Assembly: GCF_000701665.1 (NCBI RefSeq)
Contig: NZ_JNJN01000023.1
Location: 1-44,725 of the forward strand
Direction of reading: 5' to 3'
DNA: 44,725 nt
Source: Agathobaculum desmolans ATCC 43058
GTDB lineage: Bacteria > Bacillota > Clostridia > Oscillospirales > Butyricicoccaceae
Within the stretch, counting starts at the first letter, position 1; each line of letters starts with the position of its first letter. This document shows, piece after piece, positions 1 through 9,283 of the stretch. The translations under genes were made by a program, and so were the position numbers. The notes beneath the pieces were generated by a model that did not search any database, was not told where the DNA came from, and saw only the letters and a program-made list of their open reading frames with translations.

Positions 1-266
1 ATATTGTATTTGGCTACGATATCATCCACACTGCCAATTCCGCTAAGATACTCTTCAATGCAATGAATCTTAAATTCCTTGGAATACCTTCTGTTTCCAC
101 TTACAAAGGCTTCAATACCGTTCGCTTCGTACTTGGATATCCATCTATATATCTCGTCACGATTCATTCCATAAACATCTTGTAATTGAGAATAGGCAAC
201 CTTACCCGACTTATACGCTTCTATGATTTCTATTTTCTTCTCTGGAGTGAATTTTATTTTGCCCAT
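1..266 (-). CDS. IS3-type transposase, N-terminal helix-turn-helix part (partial)
   Basis: The frame starts at 266 and runs off the left edge, giving about 88 residues (MGKIKFTPEKKIEIIEAYKS...). It has the composition of an OrfA-like DNA-binding subunit. A first helix-turn-helix (KVAYSQLQDVYGMNRDEIY) is followed by WISKYEANGIEAF, a phrase common in IS3 and IS150 transposases, and a second such unit begins after RRYSKEFKI. A ribosome site AGGAGG lies 7 bases upstream, inside one arm of the inverted repeat. Its catalytic DDE part, if present, lies outside the window. The family assignment rests on motif resemblance only. Confidence 0.7.
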   Translation of the reverse strand, partial: MGKIKFTPEKKIEIIEAYKSGKVAYSQLQDVYGMNRDEIYRWISKYEANGIEAFVSGNRRYSKEFKIHCIEEYLSGIGSVDDIVAKYN

Positions 267-323
267 AAAAAATCCTCCTAAAGTAGATTTTGGTTTTTTC
301 CATGGTCTACTTTAGGAGGATCA
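1..323 (-). mobile_element. Insertion sequence end, IS3-like, truncated by the window
   Basis: The block contains the start of a transposase gene read on the minus strand and, just upstream of it, a 16-base inverted repeat (272-287 and 306-321; core TCCTCCTAAAGTAGA). Read in the transposase direction, the element could begin with TG at base 323, which fits the TG...CA ends of IS3-family elements. The outer boundary is an inference, because the other end and any target duplication are outside the window. The DNA is visibly richer in A and T than the genes that follow. Confidence 0.6.
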
Positions 324-369
324 TATCAATACTCCTGCTTCGATTTGTTGAAAGCGTATTCGATTGGTT

Positions 370-1002
370 TTATGCCTCACTGCGCTTTACGAATTTGCTG
401 CGCGGCGCGCGGCAGATCGGGCAGATATAGTCGTCCGGGATGTCCTCATCCAGACGGACATAGCCGCATACTGTGCACTTCCAGCCGGCATCGGCGGAGA
501 GCTCGCGGTAAACCGGTGCGGCAGGCGGCACGGCCTTGCCGCGGTCTTCGAAGGCTTTTACAGTCAGGCAGTCGCCGTCCTGAAACAGTTCAGCGTCCAG
601 CAGATCGCAGATAAACAGCGTGTAGGAGCCGATGGCGACGGTTTCTGTGATGCGCAGACTCAGGCGGGACAGCATGCCTTTCCGCAGGAAGGGACAGGTG
701 TTGGTATCGGTTTCAAAGGGGAATGCAGCGAATTTATCAATGGTGCGCCCGGATTTATAGCCGAATTCATTGACGATCCGTTCCTCGGCATCCGAAGCCA
801 GCAGCGTAACCGCAGCTACCCTGGTTTTTTTGAATGCTGCACAGGTGGCGGAATCGTTATTAAGGGATAACGTAAATTTGGGCGGCCGCGAGGACGTGAC
901 CTGATGCAGGGAGTTGATGATGCAGCCGAAGTTTTTGCCGCCATCCGAAGTGGAGACAAGCGCCATGCTGTAATCGAGTTTTTTATAAGCAGCATTATTC
1001 AT
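370..1002 (-). CDS. hrb: Flavin reductase domain fused to rubredoxin (high-molecular-weight rubredoxin type)
   Basis: A 210-residue protein with two parts. Residues 1-150 resemble the flavin reductase-like FMN-binding split barrel (MALVSTSDGGKNFGCIIN near the start). Residues 173-204 form a rubredoxin with iron ligands Cys176, Cys179, Cys194 and Cys197 (CTVCGY and CPICRA). In acetogens such as Moorella, this fusion passes electrons from NAD(P)H through FMN to the rubredoxin iron and on to flavodiiron proteins that remove oxygen or nitric oxide. The start at 1002 was chosen over an in-frame ATG at 1095 because an AAAGGA ribosome site precedes it and the family homology begins there. No flavodiiron protein gene is adjacent. 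The symbol is applied by analogy. Confidence 0.82.
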   Translation of the reverse strand: MNNAAYKKLDYSMALVSTSDGGKNFGCIINSLHQVTSSRPPKFTLSLNNDSATCAAFKKTRVAAVTLLASDAEERIVNEFGYKSGRTIDKFAAFPFETDTNTCPFLRKGMLSRLSLRITETVAIGSYTLFICDLLDAELFQDGDCLTVKAFEDRGKAVPPAAPVYRELSADAGWKCTVCGYVRLDEDIPDDYICPICRAPRSKFVKRSEA

Positions 1003-1040
1003 AGGGTATCCTTTCCAGTGGGTGGATCGTAGAATGACTT

Positions 1041-1061
1041 GGTATACACTATCACTATACC
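1041..1061 (-). promoter_or_regulatory. Interrupted palindrome upstream of the rubredoxin-fusion gene
   Basis: GGTATA and TATACC face each other across nine bases, 39 bases upstream of the start codon at 1002. The sequence also carries -10-like hexamers on the minus strand (TATAGT, TATACC), so it may be an operator overlapping the promoter. No regulator can be named. Confidence 0.35.
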
Positions 1062-1119
1062 ACATGAAAGGGGAGTACGCTACGGCAGATTTCACAAAAA
1101 AGACAGGCAGTTTTGTGGA

Positions 1120-1458
1120 TCAAAGCAGGTTCTTTAACGTGGGGCGCAGCATATCCGGCAGACTGCGCAGCTGGGCGAGCAGCTCTGCACGGTCGGTGAT
1201 GCGGGCTTCGTCCGCGCCGTGCCGCTGCGCGGCGGTGATGCGGGCAAACAGGCGGTCGATCGGCTCAAGTGCGGTGTGCTGCAGCAGCCCGCCGAGGAGC
1301 GGCTGCGCCCGCTGCCATTCCGCCTGCGCAGCGTGCAGATCACCGGCTTCGATTTGCGTGGTGATTTGTGCAACCGCGGTATCGACAGCGCGGCAGCTCC
1401 ATACGCTGCCGCCGGTCAGTGCGCCGCACAGCAGCAGGGCGATGATCAGGCGCTTCAT
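1120..1458 (-). CDS. Small secreted or membrane-anchored protein, DUF4363-like
   Basis: The 112-residue product starts with a positively charged end and a hydrophobic stretch (MKRLIIALLLCGALTGGSVW), a signal peptide or membrane anchor. The rest is a helical, Gln- and Ala-rich segment facing outside. Its ATG overlaps the TGA of the YetF-like gene by four bases, so the two are probably translationally coupled, and an AAAGGAGG ribosome site lies just upstream. In Firmicutes, DUF4363 proteins are commonly encoded directly after DUF421 proteins, which supports the call. The function is unknown. A Cys in the hydrophobic core (LLLCG) is a weak lipobox at best. Confidence 0.62.
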   Translation of the reverse strand: MKRLIIALLLCGALTGGSVWSCRAVDTAVAQITTQIEAGDLHAAQAEWQRAQPLLGGLLQHTALEPIDRLFARITAAQRHGADEARITDRAELLAQLRSLPDMLRPTLKNLL

Positions 1459-2132
1459 TTACCGTCCTCCTTTCGCTGTATAAAACAGTTGCCGCAGTCA
1501 TCCAGTGTCATCAGGAACACATCAGACAAAGGAATGCTGCGGTTGCGCAGCCGGTTTTCGATCTCCCGGGGAGCCAGATGCAGCAGCTCCAGCGAGCGGG
1601 GAACAAGCCGTCCGTCTGACACGACAACGAGCGGCAGACCTGTATCTTTGGGCTGCAGGGAGAGCATTTCGGCGGTAACCGGCTGCTGCTGCGGTTTCAG
1701 GATTACGCTCAGCGTACCATCCGGCTCGATGACGCCGTATTTCACATCGGCCACCGAAGCAATATTCTGCTTGCGCAGCGTTTCGATGATCTCGTCTGTG
1801 GTTAGACGCATCTGGCGGAGCTTGGGGATATCAAGCTGCCCGCTGCGGATGATGATGGCCGGCTGGCCGTTGAGAAGGCGGCGGAACCGGCGGCTTTTAA
1901 GTGCGATCCAGCTCAGCAGGATCTCCAGCACGATAAGCGCCGCAATCGGCACCAGCCCGGCCGCCATGGGGATGCCCAGCTCCTGCATGGGAACCGAGGC
2001 CAGATCGGATACAAGAATGGTCACAACCAGCTCGGAGGGGTCGAGTTCGCCGAGCTGCCGCTTTCCCATCAGGCGCACGGCAATTGTAACGGCAAAATAT
2101 AAAATCAACGTGCGCAATAGGGGAACAGCCAT
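1455..2132 (-). CDS. YetF/DUF421 family membrane protein
   Basis: A 225-residue protein with about three N-terminal membrane segments (residues 3-20, 38-55 and 60-78) followed by a soluble DUF421 domain. Typical family phrases are visible: RLMGKRQLGELDPSELVV near residue 20, NGQPAIIIRSGQLD near residue 90 and LRKQNIASVADVKYGVIEPDG in the C-terminal domain. Bacillus YetF, YrbG and YkjA belong here. Their role is poorly defined, although some family members are linked to spores or the membrane. The DUF4363 gene follows in the same operon. The start is supported by GAAAGAAGG at a normal distance. Confidence 0.85.
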   Translation of the reverse strand: MAVPLLRTLILYFAVTIAVRLMGKRQLGELDPSELVVTILVSDLASVPMQELGIPMAAGLVPIAALIVLEILLSWIALKSRRFRRLLNGQPAIIIRSGQLDIPKLRQMRLTTDEIIETLRKQNIASVADVKYGVIEPDGTLSVILKPQQQPVTAEMLSLQPKDTGLPLVVVSDGRLVPRSLELLHLAPREIENRLRNRSIPLSDVFLMTLDDCGNCFIQRKEDGK

Positions 2133-2232
2133 ATTTTCGCCTTCTTTCCTATCATTCTGCGTATAGTATGGCGGGAAAACGCCGCTTTATGCTTGGACAG
2201 GAATTTAACAAACTAATATGCGAAAAAATGTG

Positions 2233-2261
2233 TTGACATTCGCTATCCGTGGTTTTATAAT
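2233..2261 (+). promoter_or_regulatory. Consensus sigma-A promoter of the ilv operon
   Basis: TTGACA at 2233-2238 and TATAAT at 2256-2261 match the consensus perfectly with 17 bases between them. Transcription would start near 2268, at the beginning of the T-box leader. Confidence 0.92.
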
Positions 2262-2267
2262 ATGATT

Positions 2268-2550
2268 ACATTTTGAAATACAACAACAGGTGATGACCGG
2301 AAAAGTAGCGTCTGGAATCCGAAGAGAGAGCCGTCGGGCGGTGTGAGACGGTGGAGGAAGGAAGCGGCGAAAGTCTCCCGCGAGCCGAACGTCTGAAAAG
2401 GGATGAAATAGGGTCCTGTGTAAGGCGTTTCGCGTGATCTGCGTTACAGGATCAGGTGAGTGGTCGTGAACGGCTTGTGACGCACGGCAAAAAGAGTGGT
2501 ACCGCAGAGTGATAGTCTTTGTCTCTTTGAAGAGGCAAGGGCTTTTTTTA
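2268..2550 (+). ncRNA. T-box leader riboswitch (branched-chain amino acid type)
   Basis: The leader carries the usual order of T-box parts. The AGAGAGCC element with its stem lies at 2324-2352 and GCGAGCC at 2380-2386. The T-box antiterminator sequence AGAGTGGTACCGCAG is at 2493-2507, and an intrinsic terminator follows at 2514-2549. The TGGT in the T-box would pair with a tRNA ending in ACCA, so a discriminator A, as in Leu, Ile and Val tRNAs. The specifier codon could be GTC (Val, 2373-2375) or CTC (Leu, 2375-2377); I could not settle which. Uncharged tRNA should stabilise the antiterminator and allow transcription of ilvBNCD. Confidence 0.92.
2514..2549 (+). terminator. T-box-controlled terminator
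   Basis: A 13-pair stem (AGTCTTTGTCTCT with AGAGGCAAGGGCT, four G-U pairs) and a TTGA loop are followed by seven T. It sits 65 bases before the ilvB start and competes with the antiterminator at 2493-2507. Confidence 0.9.
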
Positions 2551-2614
2551 TTCGCCGGGGGCGGACGGACTGCGGTTTTACAATACAGCAAACAGGGAAA
2601 GGAGGCGGATTCGC

Positions 2615-4279
2615 ATGGTAAAGAACGGTTCTGAGATTTTGGTGGAAACACTGGTAGAGCAGGGTGTCGATACGATTTTCGGCTATCCGGGCGGCGCAGT
2701 CCTCAATATCTATGATGCCCTTTACAAAAACAGCGACCGCATTCATCATATTTTAACAGCACATGAGCAGGGCGCCGCCCACGCGGCGGATGGCTATGCC
2801 CGCGCGACAGGGCGGGTTGGCGTATGCCTGGCTACAAGCGGGCCGGGTGCGACCAATCTGGTGACGGGCATTGCGACTGCGTACATGGATTCTATCCCGA
2901 TGGTTGCCATCACCGGCAACGTCGGTACCAGCCTGATCGGGCGCGATTCCTTTCAGGAGGTTTACATCGCCGGTATCACCATGCCGATCACCAAGCACAA
3001 TTTTGTCGTGCGCCATGTGGAGGAGCTGGCGGATATCGTCCGCGAAGCGTTCCGCATCGCGTCCTCCGGCCGGCCGGGGCCGGTGCTGATCGATATTCCC
3101 AAGGATATCACCAGTGCCGAGTGTGAATTTGTACCCGGGCATAAGGTCGAGCTGTGCAAGGTGTGCATGGCGACCGAGGAGCAGCTTCGAACGGTAGCCG
3201 GTATGATCGAGCAGGCCGAGCGCCCGATGATCTACTACGGCGGCGGTGTGGAAACCGCAGATGCCGGTGCGGCGCTGCTGGAGCTGATGAAAAAAGCGGA
3301 TATTCCGTCAGCGCATACCATGATGGCCATTGGCTGCATTCCGGATACCGAGCCGCTCAGTCTGGGGCTGGTCGGTATGCACGGCACGGTATCCGCGGCA
3401 TGGGCGGTGGAGCGGAGCGATCTGCTGATTTGCATCGGCGCACGCTTTTCCGACCGTGTGGCGACCAATCCGCGGCGGTTCGCCCCCAAGGCCAAGATCG
3501 TCCATATCGATATTGATGATGCCGAGATCAATAAGAACATCGGCGTAGAGTATGCGGTTGTCAGTGATGCCGATCAGTTTTTGCAGGCGCTGCTGCCTTA
3601 CGTGCAGCCCGCCCAGCATACTGCATGGCGTGAGCAGATCGCAGAATGGCGGCGCAAGCTGGACTATGTGCCCAAGGATGACGATTCCGTCCTGAAGCCG
3701 CATCAGGTGATTGAGGTGGCCTCCGAGATGGCGGGCAGCGATGCGATTTTTGCAACCGATGTGGGACAGCATCAGCTGTGGGCGGCGCAGTACGGCGGCC
3801 GCCGCAGAATCCATCAGTTTATCACTTCGGGCGGTCTGGGTACAATGGGCTTTGGCTATGGCGCGGCAATCGGCGCACAGGTGGCCTGCCCGGATAAAAC
3901 CGTGATCCATATCACGGGAGACGGCTCGTTCCATATGAACCTGAATGAACTGGTCACAACGGTGTCCTACGGGCTGCCGGTCATCACGCTGGTGATGAAT
4001 AACCGGGTGCTCGGTATGGTGCGCCAGTGGCAGACCATGTTTTATGAAAAGCGTTACTCCTCGACCGATCCCGGCCGCAAGACCGACTATGTTAAGCTGG
4101 CAGAGGCATTCGGCGGACGCGGCTTCCGCGTGACCAACATCGCGGAGCTGCGCGCTGCGCTGGCAGATGCGCTGCAGCGCACCGGCCCGGTGGTGATCGA
4201 CTGCGTGATCGACAAGGATGAGCGCGTACTGCCTATGATCCCGGCGGGCGGCACGGTCGATGACATCGTGGCGGACTGA
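2615..4279 (+). CDS. ilvB: Acetolactate synthase, large catalytic subunit
   Basis: This 554-residue enzyme condenses two pyruvates to acetolactate, or pyruvate with 2-oxobutyrate, in the first common step of valine, leucine and isoleucine synthesis. The three domains of the thiamine-diphosphate family are visible. The PYR domain has catalytic Glu51 (TAHEQGAAHAADGYARATG). The middle domain follows, and the PP domain has the metal-binding motif GDGSFHMNLNEL near residue 435 ending in the MNN that completes the GDG...NN signature. The start follows AAAGGAGG. It is the first gene after the T-box and is followed 14 bases later by ilvN, its regulatory subunit. The length is normal for the family. 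Confidence 0.97.
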   Translation: MVKNGSEILVETLVEQGVDTIFGYPGGAVLNIYDALYKNSDRIHHILTAHEQGAAHAADGYARATGRVGVCLATSGPGATNLVTGIATAYMDSIPMVAITGNVGTSLIGRDSFQEVYIAGITMPITKHNFVVRHVEELADIVREAFRIASSGRPGPVLIDIPKDITSAECEFVPGHKVELCKVCMATEEQLRTVAGMIEQAERPMIYYGGGVETADAGAALLELMKKADIPSAHTMMAIGCIPDTEPLSLGLVGMHGTVSAAWAVERSDLLICIGARFSDRVATNPRRFAPKAKIVHIDIDDAEINKNIGVEYAVVSDADQFLQALLPYVQPAQHTAWREQIAEWRRKLDYVPKDDDSVLKPHQVIEVASEMAGSDAIFATDVGQHQLWAAQYGGRRRIHQFITSGGLGTMGFGYGAAIGAQVACPDKTVIHITGDGSFHMNLNELVTTVSYGLPVITLVMNNRVLGMVRQWQTMFYEKRYSSTDPGRKTDYVKLAEAFGGRGFRVTNIAELRAALADALQRTGPVVIDCVIDKDERVLPMIPAGGTVDDIVAD

Positions 4280-4293
4280 AAGGAGGATGCAAG

Positions 4294-4770
4294 ATGGAAA
4301 AATATATCCTTTCTGTTACCGTGCAGAATAATGCGGGCGTTTTGGCTCGTGTATCCAGCCTGTTCGGCCGACGCGGCTATAACATTGACTCGTTGACGGT
4401 TTCGGCTACTACCGATCCCCGGGTCTCCCGGATGTCGATCATTGTGCAGGGCGATCAGGCGATCCTCGAGCAGATCATCAAGCAGCTGCTGAAGCTGGAA
4501 GAGGTTATGCGGGTGGATCATCTGCTGGAGGAGGAATCCTGCTGCAGCGAGCTGGTATTTGTTAAGCTGCGTGCGGAAGACGGCGGCATGCGCGATGATA
4601 TCCGGCAGCTTTGCAGCCTGTACGATGCGCGTATCGTGGAATCGGCAGAAAATTCTCTGATTGCAGAGCTTTCCGCTGTACCCAGCCGCATTGATGCGTT
4701 TCTCGATGTGATCTCCAACTTTGAAGTGCTGGAAATGAGCCGCTCGGGCGTGACCGCGATCGAGAAGTGA
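4294..4770 (+). CDS. ilvN: Acetolactate synthase, small regulatory subunit
   Basis: A 158-residue protein with an N-terminal ACT domain (YILSVTVQNNAGVLARVSSL, residues 4-23) and a C-terminal small-subunit domain (residues 80-158). It binds the large subunit, raises its activity and makes it sensitive to valine. RGYNIDSLTVSAT is the usual ACT ligand region. AAGGAGG stands at a good distance before the ATG. The 14-base gap to ilvB indicates one transcript. The product could also be called IlvH; sequence alone does not separate these names. Confidence 0.96.
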   Translation: MEKYILSVTVQNNAGVLARVSSLFGRRGYNIDSLTVSATTDPRVSRMSIIVQGDQAILEQIIKQLLKLEEVMRVDHLLEEESCCSELVFVKLRAEDGGMRDDIRQLCSLYDARIVESAENSLIAELSAVPSRIDAFLDVISNFEVLEMSRSGVTAIEK

Positions 4771-4784
4771 TTTTCGGCGATTGA

Positions 4785-5825
<1,041 letters not shown>

Positions 5826-5830
5826 AAACT

Positions 5831-6079
5831 TCGTTTGAAACGTACAGTTTCAAACGAGGGGACGTGTCGCGCATGGCGCGGACACGTCCGGGGCTGCGAA
5901 AAGTTCCGACAAGCGAAACTTTTCTCCGCTCTTGTATCAAAAGCACGGGCAAAGCTCGCACTTTTGATGAAAAATCCAGTATGCTGGATTTTTCTATTAA
6001 AATGCGCCTGCGGCGCAGCTTGACGGCAGGTGCAGACGATGAACAAACGCACAGGCGGGCGGGGGTTCCGCCCGCCTGT
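5831..6079 (+). repeat. Hairpin array A: seven consecutive inverted repeats between ilvC and ilvD
   Basis: Seven perfect or nearly perfect stem-loops follow one another: 5831-5857 (11 pairs, TCGTTTGAAAC), 5860-5889 (9 plus 4 pairs), 5898-5924 (8 pairs), 5936-5968 (8 plus 5 pairs with matching internal CA/CA), 5969-5994 (11 pairs, TATG loop), 6003-6017 (6 pairs) and 6051-6079 (12 pairs, ACAGGCGGGCGG). They fill the gap between two genes of one operon and leave no room for a gene. They could slow RNA decay, cause partial termination, or be remnants of palindromic mobile repeats. Confidence 0.85.
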
Positions 6080-6103
6080 TCCGCAAAAAGGAGGAAATTT
6101 CCC

Positions 6104-7765
6104 GTGAAAAGAAGTGATAATATCACCGCCGGTGCGGAGCGCATGCCCAACCGTTCGCTGCTGCGTGCCTGCGGTCTGACGGAAGAGGAAATGAAAAAGC
6201 CGATCATCGGCGTTGTTTCCGCTTACAGCGAGATCATTCCGGGGCACATCAATCTGGATAAGATCGCGGATGCCGCCAAGGCGGGCGTGCGTGTTGCGGG
6301 CGGTACGCCGGTATTGGTACCGGCCATCGGCGTGTGCGACGGCATCGCCATGGGACACATCGGCATGAAGTACTCGCTGCCCAGCCGTGAGCTGATTGCG
6401 GACAGTGTGGAAACGCTGGCGCAGGCGCATCAGTTTGACGCGCTGGTGCTTATTCCCAACTGCGATAAGATCGTGCCCGGCATGCTGATGGCAGCGGCAC
6501 GCCTTAACATTCCGTCCATCGTGGTATCCGGCGGCCCGATGCTGGCCGGTCACTACGATGGGGAGGAGATCTCGCTCTCCAAGACGTTTGAAACGGTCGG
6601 TGCATATAAGGCCGGTCTGATCGATGATGAAAAGCTGATGGAGTGTGAATGCGGTTCCTGTCCGGGGTGCGGCTCGTGCTCGGGTATGTACACCGCCAAC
6701 TCGATGAACTGTCTCTCCGAGGCCATCGGCATGGCGCTGCCCGGCAACGGCACGATCCCGGCGGTGCATGCGGCGCGCATCCATCTGGCCAAGCACGCCG
6801 GTATGCAGATCATGGAGCTGCTGCGTCGTGACATCAAGCCGCGCGATATCCTGACGCCGGCGGCGTTCCGCAATGCGCTGACCTGTGAAATGGCGATCGG
6901 CTGTTCCACCAACTCGGTGCTGCATCTGCTGGCGCTGGCAAATGAGGCGGGCGTGCCGCTGGATCTGGCGACGCTCAACGAGCTTTCCGCCAAGGTGCCG
7001 AATATCTGCCATCTGGCGCCTGCCGGTTCGCATCATATTGAGGAGCTGTATATGGCAGGCGGCGTTCCGGCCATCATGAAGGAATTGACCAAACGCGACC
7101 TGCTTGACCTGTCGCTTATTACGGCAACGGGCAAAACGGTGGGTGAAAACCTTGCGGGCGTGGTCAACCGGAATACCGAGGTCGTGCGGCCGCTCGAAAG
7201 CCCGTATTCCGAAACCGGCGGCATCGCCGTGTTGTGGGGCAACATTGCAAAGAATGGCTGCGTTGTCAAGCGTTCGGCGGTGGCGCCTGAGATGATGGTG
7301 CACGAAGGCCCGGCGCGTGTGTTCGATTCCGAGGACGATGCGATTAAGGCTATCTACGCCGGCGAGATCCACAAGGGCGATGTGGTCGTGATCCGTTATG
7401 AAGGCCCGAAGGGCGGACCGGGTATGCGTGAAATGCTCAATCCGACCTCGGCGCTGGCCGGTATGAAGCTGGATAAGGACTGCGCCCTCATTACGGACGG
7501 CCGCTTTTCCGGTGCGTCCCGTGGTGCGTCCATCGGTCATGTGTCGCCCGAAGCAGCGTCCGGCGGTGAGATCGCGTTGGTGCAGGAGGGTGATATCATC
7601 GCAATCGACATTCCGGCAAGCAGTGTGAACGTTAAAATTTCCGATGAGGAGATGGAGGCGCGCCGTGCCGCCTTTGTGCCGCGTGAGCCGAACATCAAGA
7701 CCGGCTGGCTGGCACGCTACGCACGTCAGGTCACTTCGGCCGATCAGGGCGCGGTGCTCCGGTAA
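6104..7765 (+). CDS. ilvD: Dihydroxy-acid dehydratase
   Basis: A 553-residue enzyme that dehydrates 2,3-dihydroxy acids to the 2-keto acids of valine and isoleucine. The family phrases are all present: [21 protein letters not shown], the cluster ligands in NCDKIVPGM and [20 protein letters not shown] (around residue 185), CSTNSVLH, and [19 protein letters not shown] near the end, which holds the conserved substrate-contacting Ser. The GTG start at 6104 is chosen because AAGGAGG precedes it by nine bases and because homologues begin a few residues before this point. An open frame continues 80 codons upstream but runs through the hairpin array. It is the last gene of the operon, followed by a strong terminator. 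Confidence 0.95.
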   Translation: MKRSDNITAGAERMPNRSLLRACGLTEEEMKKPIIGVVSAYSEIIPGHINLDKIADAAKAGVRVAGGTPVLVPAIGVCDGIAMGHIGMKYSLPSRELIADSVETLAQAHQFDALVLIPNCDKIVPGMLMAAARLNIPSIVVSGGPMLAGHYDGEEISLSKTFETVGAYKAGLIDDEKLMECECGSCPGCGSCSGMYTANSMNCLSEAIGMALPGNGTIPAVHAARIHLAKHAGMQIMELLRRDIKPRDILTPAAFRNALTCEMAIGCSTNSVLHLLALANEAGVPLDLATLNELSAKVPNICHLAPAGSHHIEELYMAGGVPAIMKELTKRDLLDLSLITATGKTVGENLAGVVNRNTEVVRPLESPYSETGGIAVLWGNIAKNGCVVKRSAVAPEMMVHEGPARVFDSEDDAIKAIYAGEIHKGDVVVIRYEGPKGGPGMREMLNPTSALAGMKLDKDCALITDGRFSGASRGASIGHVSPEAASGGEIALVQEGDIIAIDIPASSVNVKISDEEMEARRAAFVPREPNIKTGWLARYARQVTSADQGAVLR

Positions 7766-7815
7766 AAAGTATGCGCGCCAGCGTAAATCGAACTGTGTTT
7801 GCAATACAGCGTATG

Positions 7816-7848
7816 AAAAGACCCCGAAACAGCGTTTCGGGGTCTTTT
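7816..7848 (+). terminator. Intrinsic terminator after ilvD
   Basis: A 15-pair perfect stem (AAAAGACCCCGAAAC with its complement), an AGC loop and a T-run end the ilvBNCD transcript 50 bases after the ilvD stop codon. Confidence 0.93.
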
Positions 7849-7849
7849 T

Positions 7850-8323
7850 GTTGCGGAGAAAATGGATGCGCTGTTCTCTGAATGAGGGCGTTTTTGCTGC
7901 TTTGCTTTTGGGGCTGACAGGTATGAACGCCATCGGCTACAATATGCATTGATAGAATTTGAAAAGTATGGTATACTAAATGCGATAAAGTATTATTTGC
8001 TTGTTAAATCTCTGTCAAGCTTGCGTACTTCAGGCTTCTTCAAATCCATGTACCAGTTTGCCCCTCATTTACCGAAAAGGATGGAGACACTAATTTCGCC
8101 GTTAGCCATAGCCTGTTTTGAAACGCCAAGGAAGTTCTATATTTTACAAAAATGTCCATATTCTTTTGGCCGGTATATTTTGTCCAATATATCAATGCCC
8201 TACTTTAAGTCCAACCTGCGGAGCGCCCTTCCGCACAGGATCGGATTGTTTTTTAGGCGGAACAGACCCGTCTCTCTTCTTGTGGACATACTGTAATTTT
8301 TATGGAATTTGAGATTTTCTATC
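7850..8323. other. AT-rich gene-free stretch, possibly decayed insertion
   Basis: No supported gene was found in this stretch. A 115-codon open frame on the plus strand (7949-8296) has no ribosome site and no recognisable family. On the minus strand, short peptide-like runs such as VHKKRDGSVPPKKQSDPVRK (about 8234-8293) are broken by stops in every frame, as expected of a decayed gene I cannot name. The base composition is poorer in G and C than both flanks, which fits an insertion scar at the left border of the signalling cassette. Confidence 0.4.
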
Positions 8324-8352
8324 TATACAGATTGTAAAAATACTGTTACAAT
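8324..8352 (+). promoter_or_regulatory. Promoter with overlapping palindrome before the Hpt gene
   Basis: TATACA (8324-8329) and TACAAT (8347-8352) are 17 bases apart. Between and over them lies an inverted repeat, ATTGTAA at 8331-8337 and TTACAAT at 8346-8352, which would place a repressor over the -10 region. The start codon is 93 bases further on. Confidence 0.5.
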
Positions 8353-8444
8353 TAAATAAAGATAAACTGTAAACAGGAATTGGGTGCAAATGCTCTGCGG
8401 AGAGCGCGCAGCTCGATTGATTGTTAGAAAGCGAGGGGAACTGT

Positions 8445-8813
8445 ATGGAATTTCATGAACTGCTGGAGCAGATCGGGGTAGATGCACCGGCGACTGTGGC
8501 CAGATTGGGAGGAATGGAGTCGATTTTGAGACGCTTTATCTTAAAATTTCCACAGGATCCGACCTTCAGTGCTTTGGCTCAGGCCTATGACATTCGCGAC
8601 ATGAAGGCGCTGGAACGCCATGTTCACACGCTGAAGGGGCTGACTGCCAATCTGGGCATCGAGCCGTTGCGCCAGCTGTCTGCCGAATATCTGGAGCAGA
8701 TCAGAAACGCTGTGCCCCCCGGTGAGCTGACAACTTATCAACGCCAACTCACTCAGGAGTACCGCAGGGTCACTCAGAGTATCACCCAGTTCTTAGCGGA
8801 ACAAACCGGTTGA
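8445..8813 (+). CDS. Hpt (histidine phosphotransfer) domain protein
   Basis: A 122-residue protein that is essentially one four-helix Hpt domain. The phosphorylated residue should be His61 in HVHTLKGLTANLG, the standard HxLKG block. Such proteins relay phosphate between the receiver of a hybrid kinase and a second receiver. The start at 8445 follows GAGGGG; an in-frame ATG at 8421 is less well placed. The next gene starts 14 bases after its stop and encodes a receiver protein, and the hybrid kinase follows, so the three make a self-contained relay. The target of the relay is not visible. Confidence 0.88.
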   Translation: MEFHELLEQIGVDAPATVARLGGMESILRRFILKFPQDPTFSALAQAYDIRDMKALERHVHTLKGLTANLGIEPLRQLSAEYLEQIRNAVPPGELTTYQRQLTQEYRRVTQSITQFLAEQTG

Positions 8814-8827
8814 AAGAAGGAGCACAG

Positions 8828-9283
8828 ATGAAAAAAATCATGATCGTAGACGACGATGTGACCAGTGTGGCCATCGTTAAGGCTCTGCTGGAGCCGGAAT
8901 TTGAGGTGGTCAGCGCCAATACTGGGGTGGAGGCCTTGGGCGAGCTTCAGCGTTCGCCGGATCTGAATCTGATCCTGTTGGATATGGTGATGCCGGGCGT
9001 CAGCGGCATGGATCTGCTCAAGGTGTTGAAAAAATCTCAAAACTGGTCCAATATATCTGTGATCTTCCTGACCAGCTTAGAGGGAGTGGATATCGAACTG
9101 GAGGGCTTTACCAACGGAGCGTCAGACTTTCTTCAGAAACCCGTGAATGCAGAGCTGCTGCGGCTGAAGATCAAGCGCCAGCTGTTTATTCAGGATCTGA
9201 AGGCGGAGAACCAGCACCTGCAAAAAACCTTGCAGACGCTGCACAGCCGGATCGACCAGATATTCAACGAGGTTCTGTCGTGA
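8828..9283 (+). CDS. Single-domain response regulator with C-terminal coiled coil
   Basis: The 151-residue product is a CheY-like receiver (residues 1-120) with acidic pocket Asp8-Asp10, phospho-acceptor Asp52 (LLDMVMPG), Thr82 and Lys104 (LQKPV). A helical tail of about 35 residues (LKAENQHLQKTLQTLHSRID) has heptad-like leucines and may form a coiled coil. There is no DNA-binding or enzymatic output domain, so it probably acts through protein contact or as a phosphate sink. AGAAGGAG precedes the start at 8828. It sits between the Hpt gene and the hybrid kinase. Confidence 0.9.
   Translation: MKKIMIVDDDVTSVAIVKALLEPEFEVVSANTGVEALGELQRSPDLNLILLDMVMPGVSGMDLLKVLKKSQNWSNISVIFLTSLEGVDIELEGFTNGASDFLQKPVNAELLRLKIKRQLFIQDLKAENQHLQKTLQTLHSRIDQIFNEVLS

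Noticed and set aside
5864-6103. N-terminal extension of ilvD by 80 codons
   Set aside because: The extension reads through the hairpin array, has no similarity to IlvD, and a strong ribosome site precedes the GTG at 6104.
7949-8296. A 115-codon frame in the AT-rich stretch
   Set aside because: No ribosome site, no recognisable family and unusual composition.
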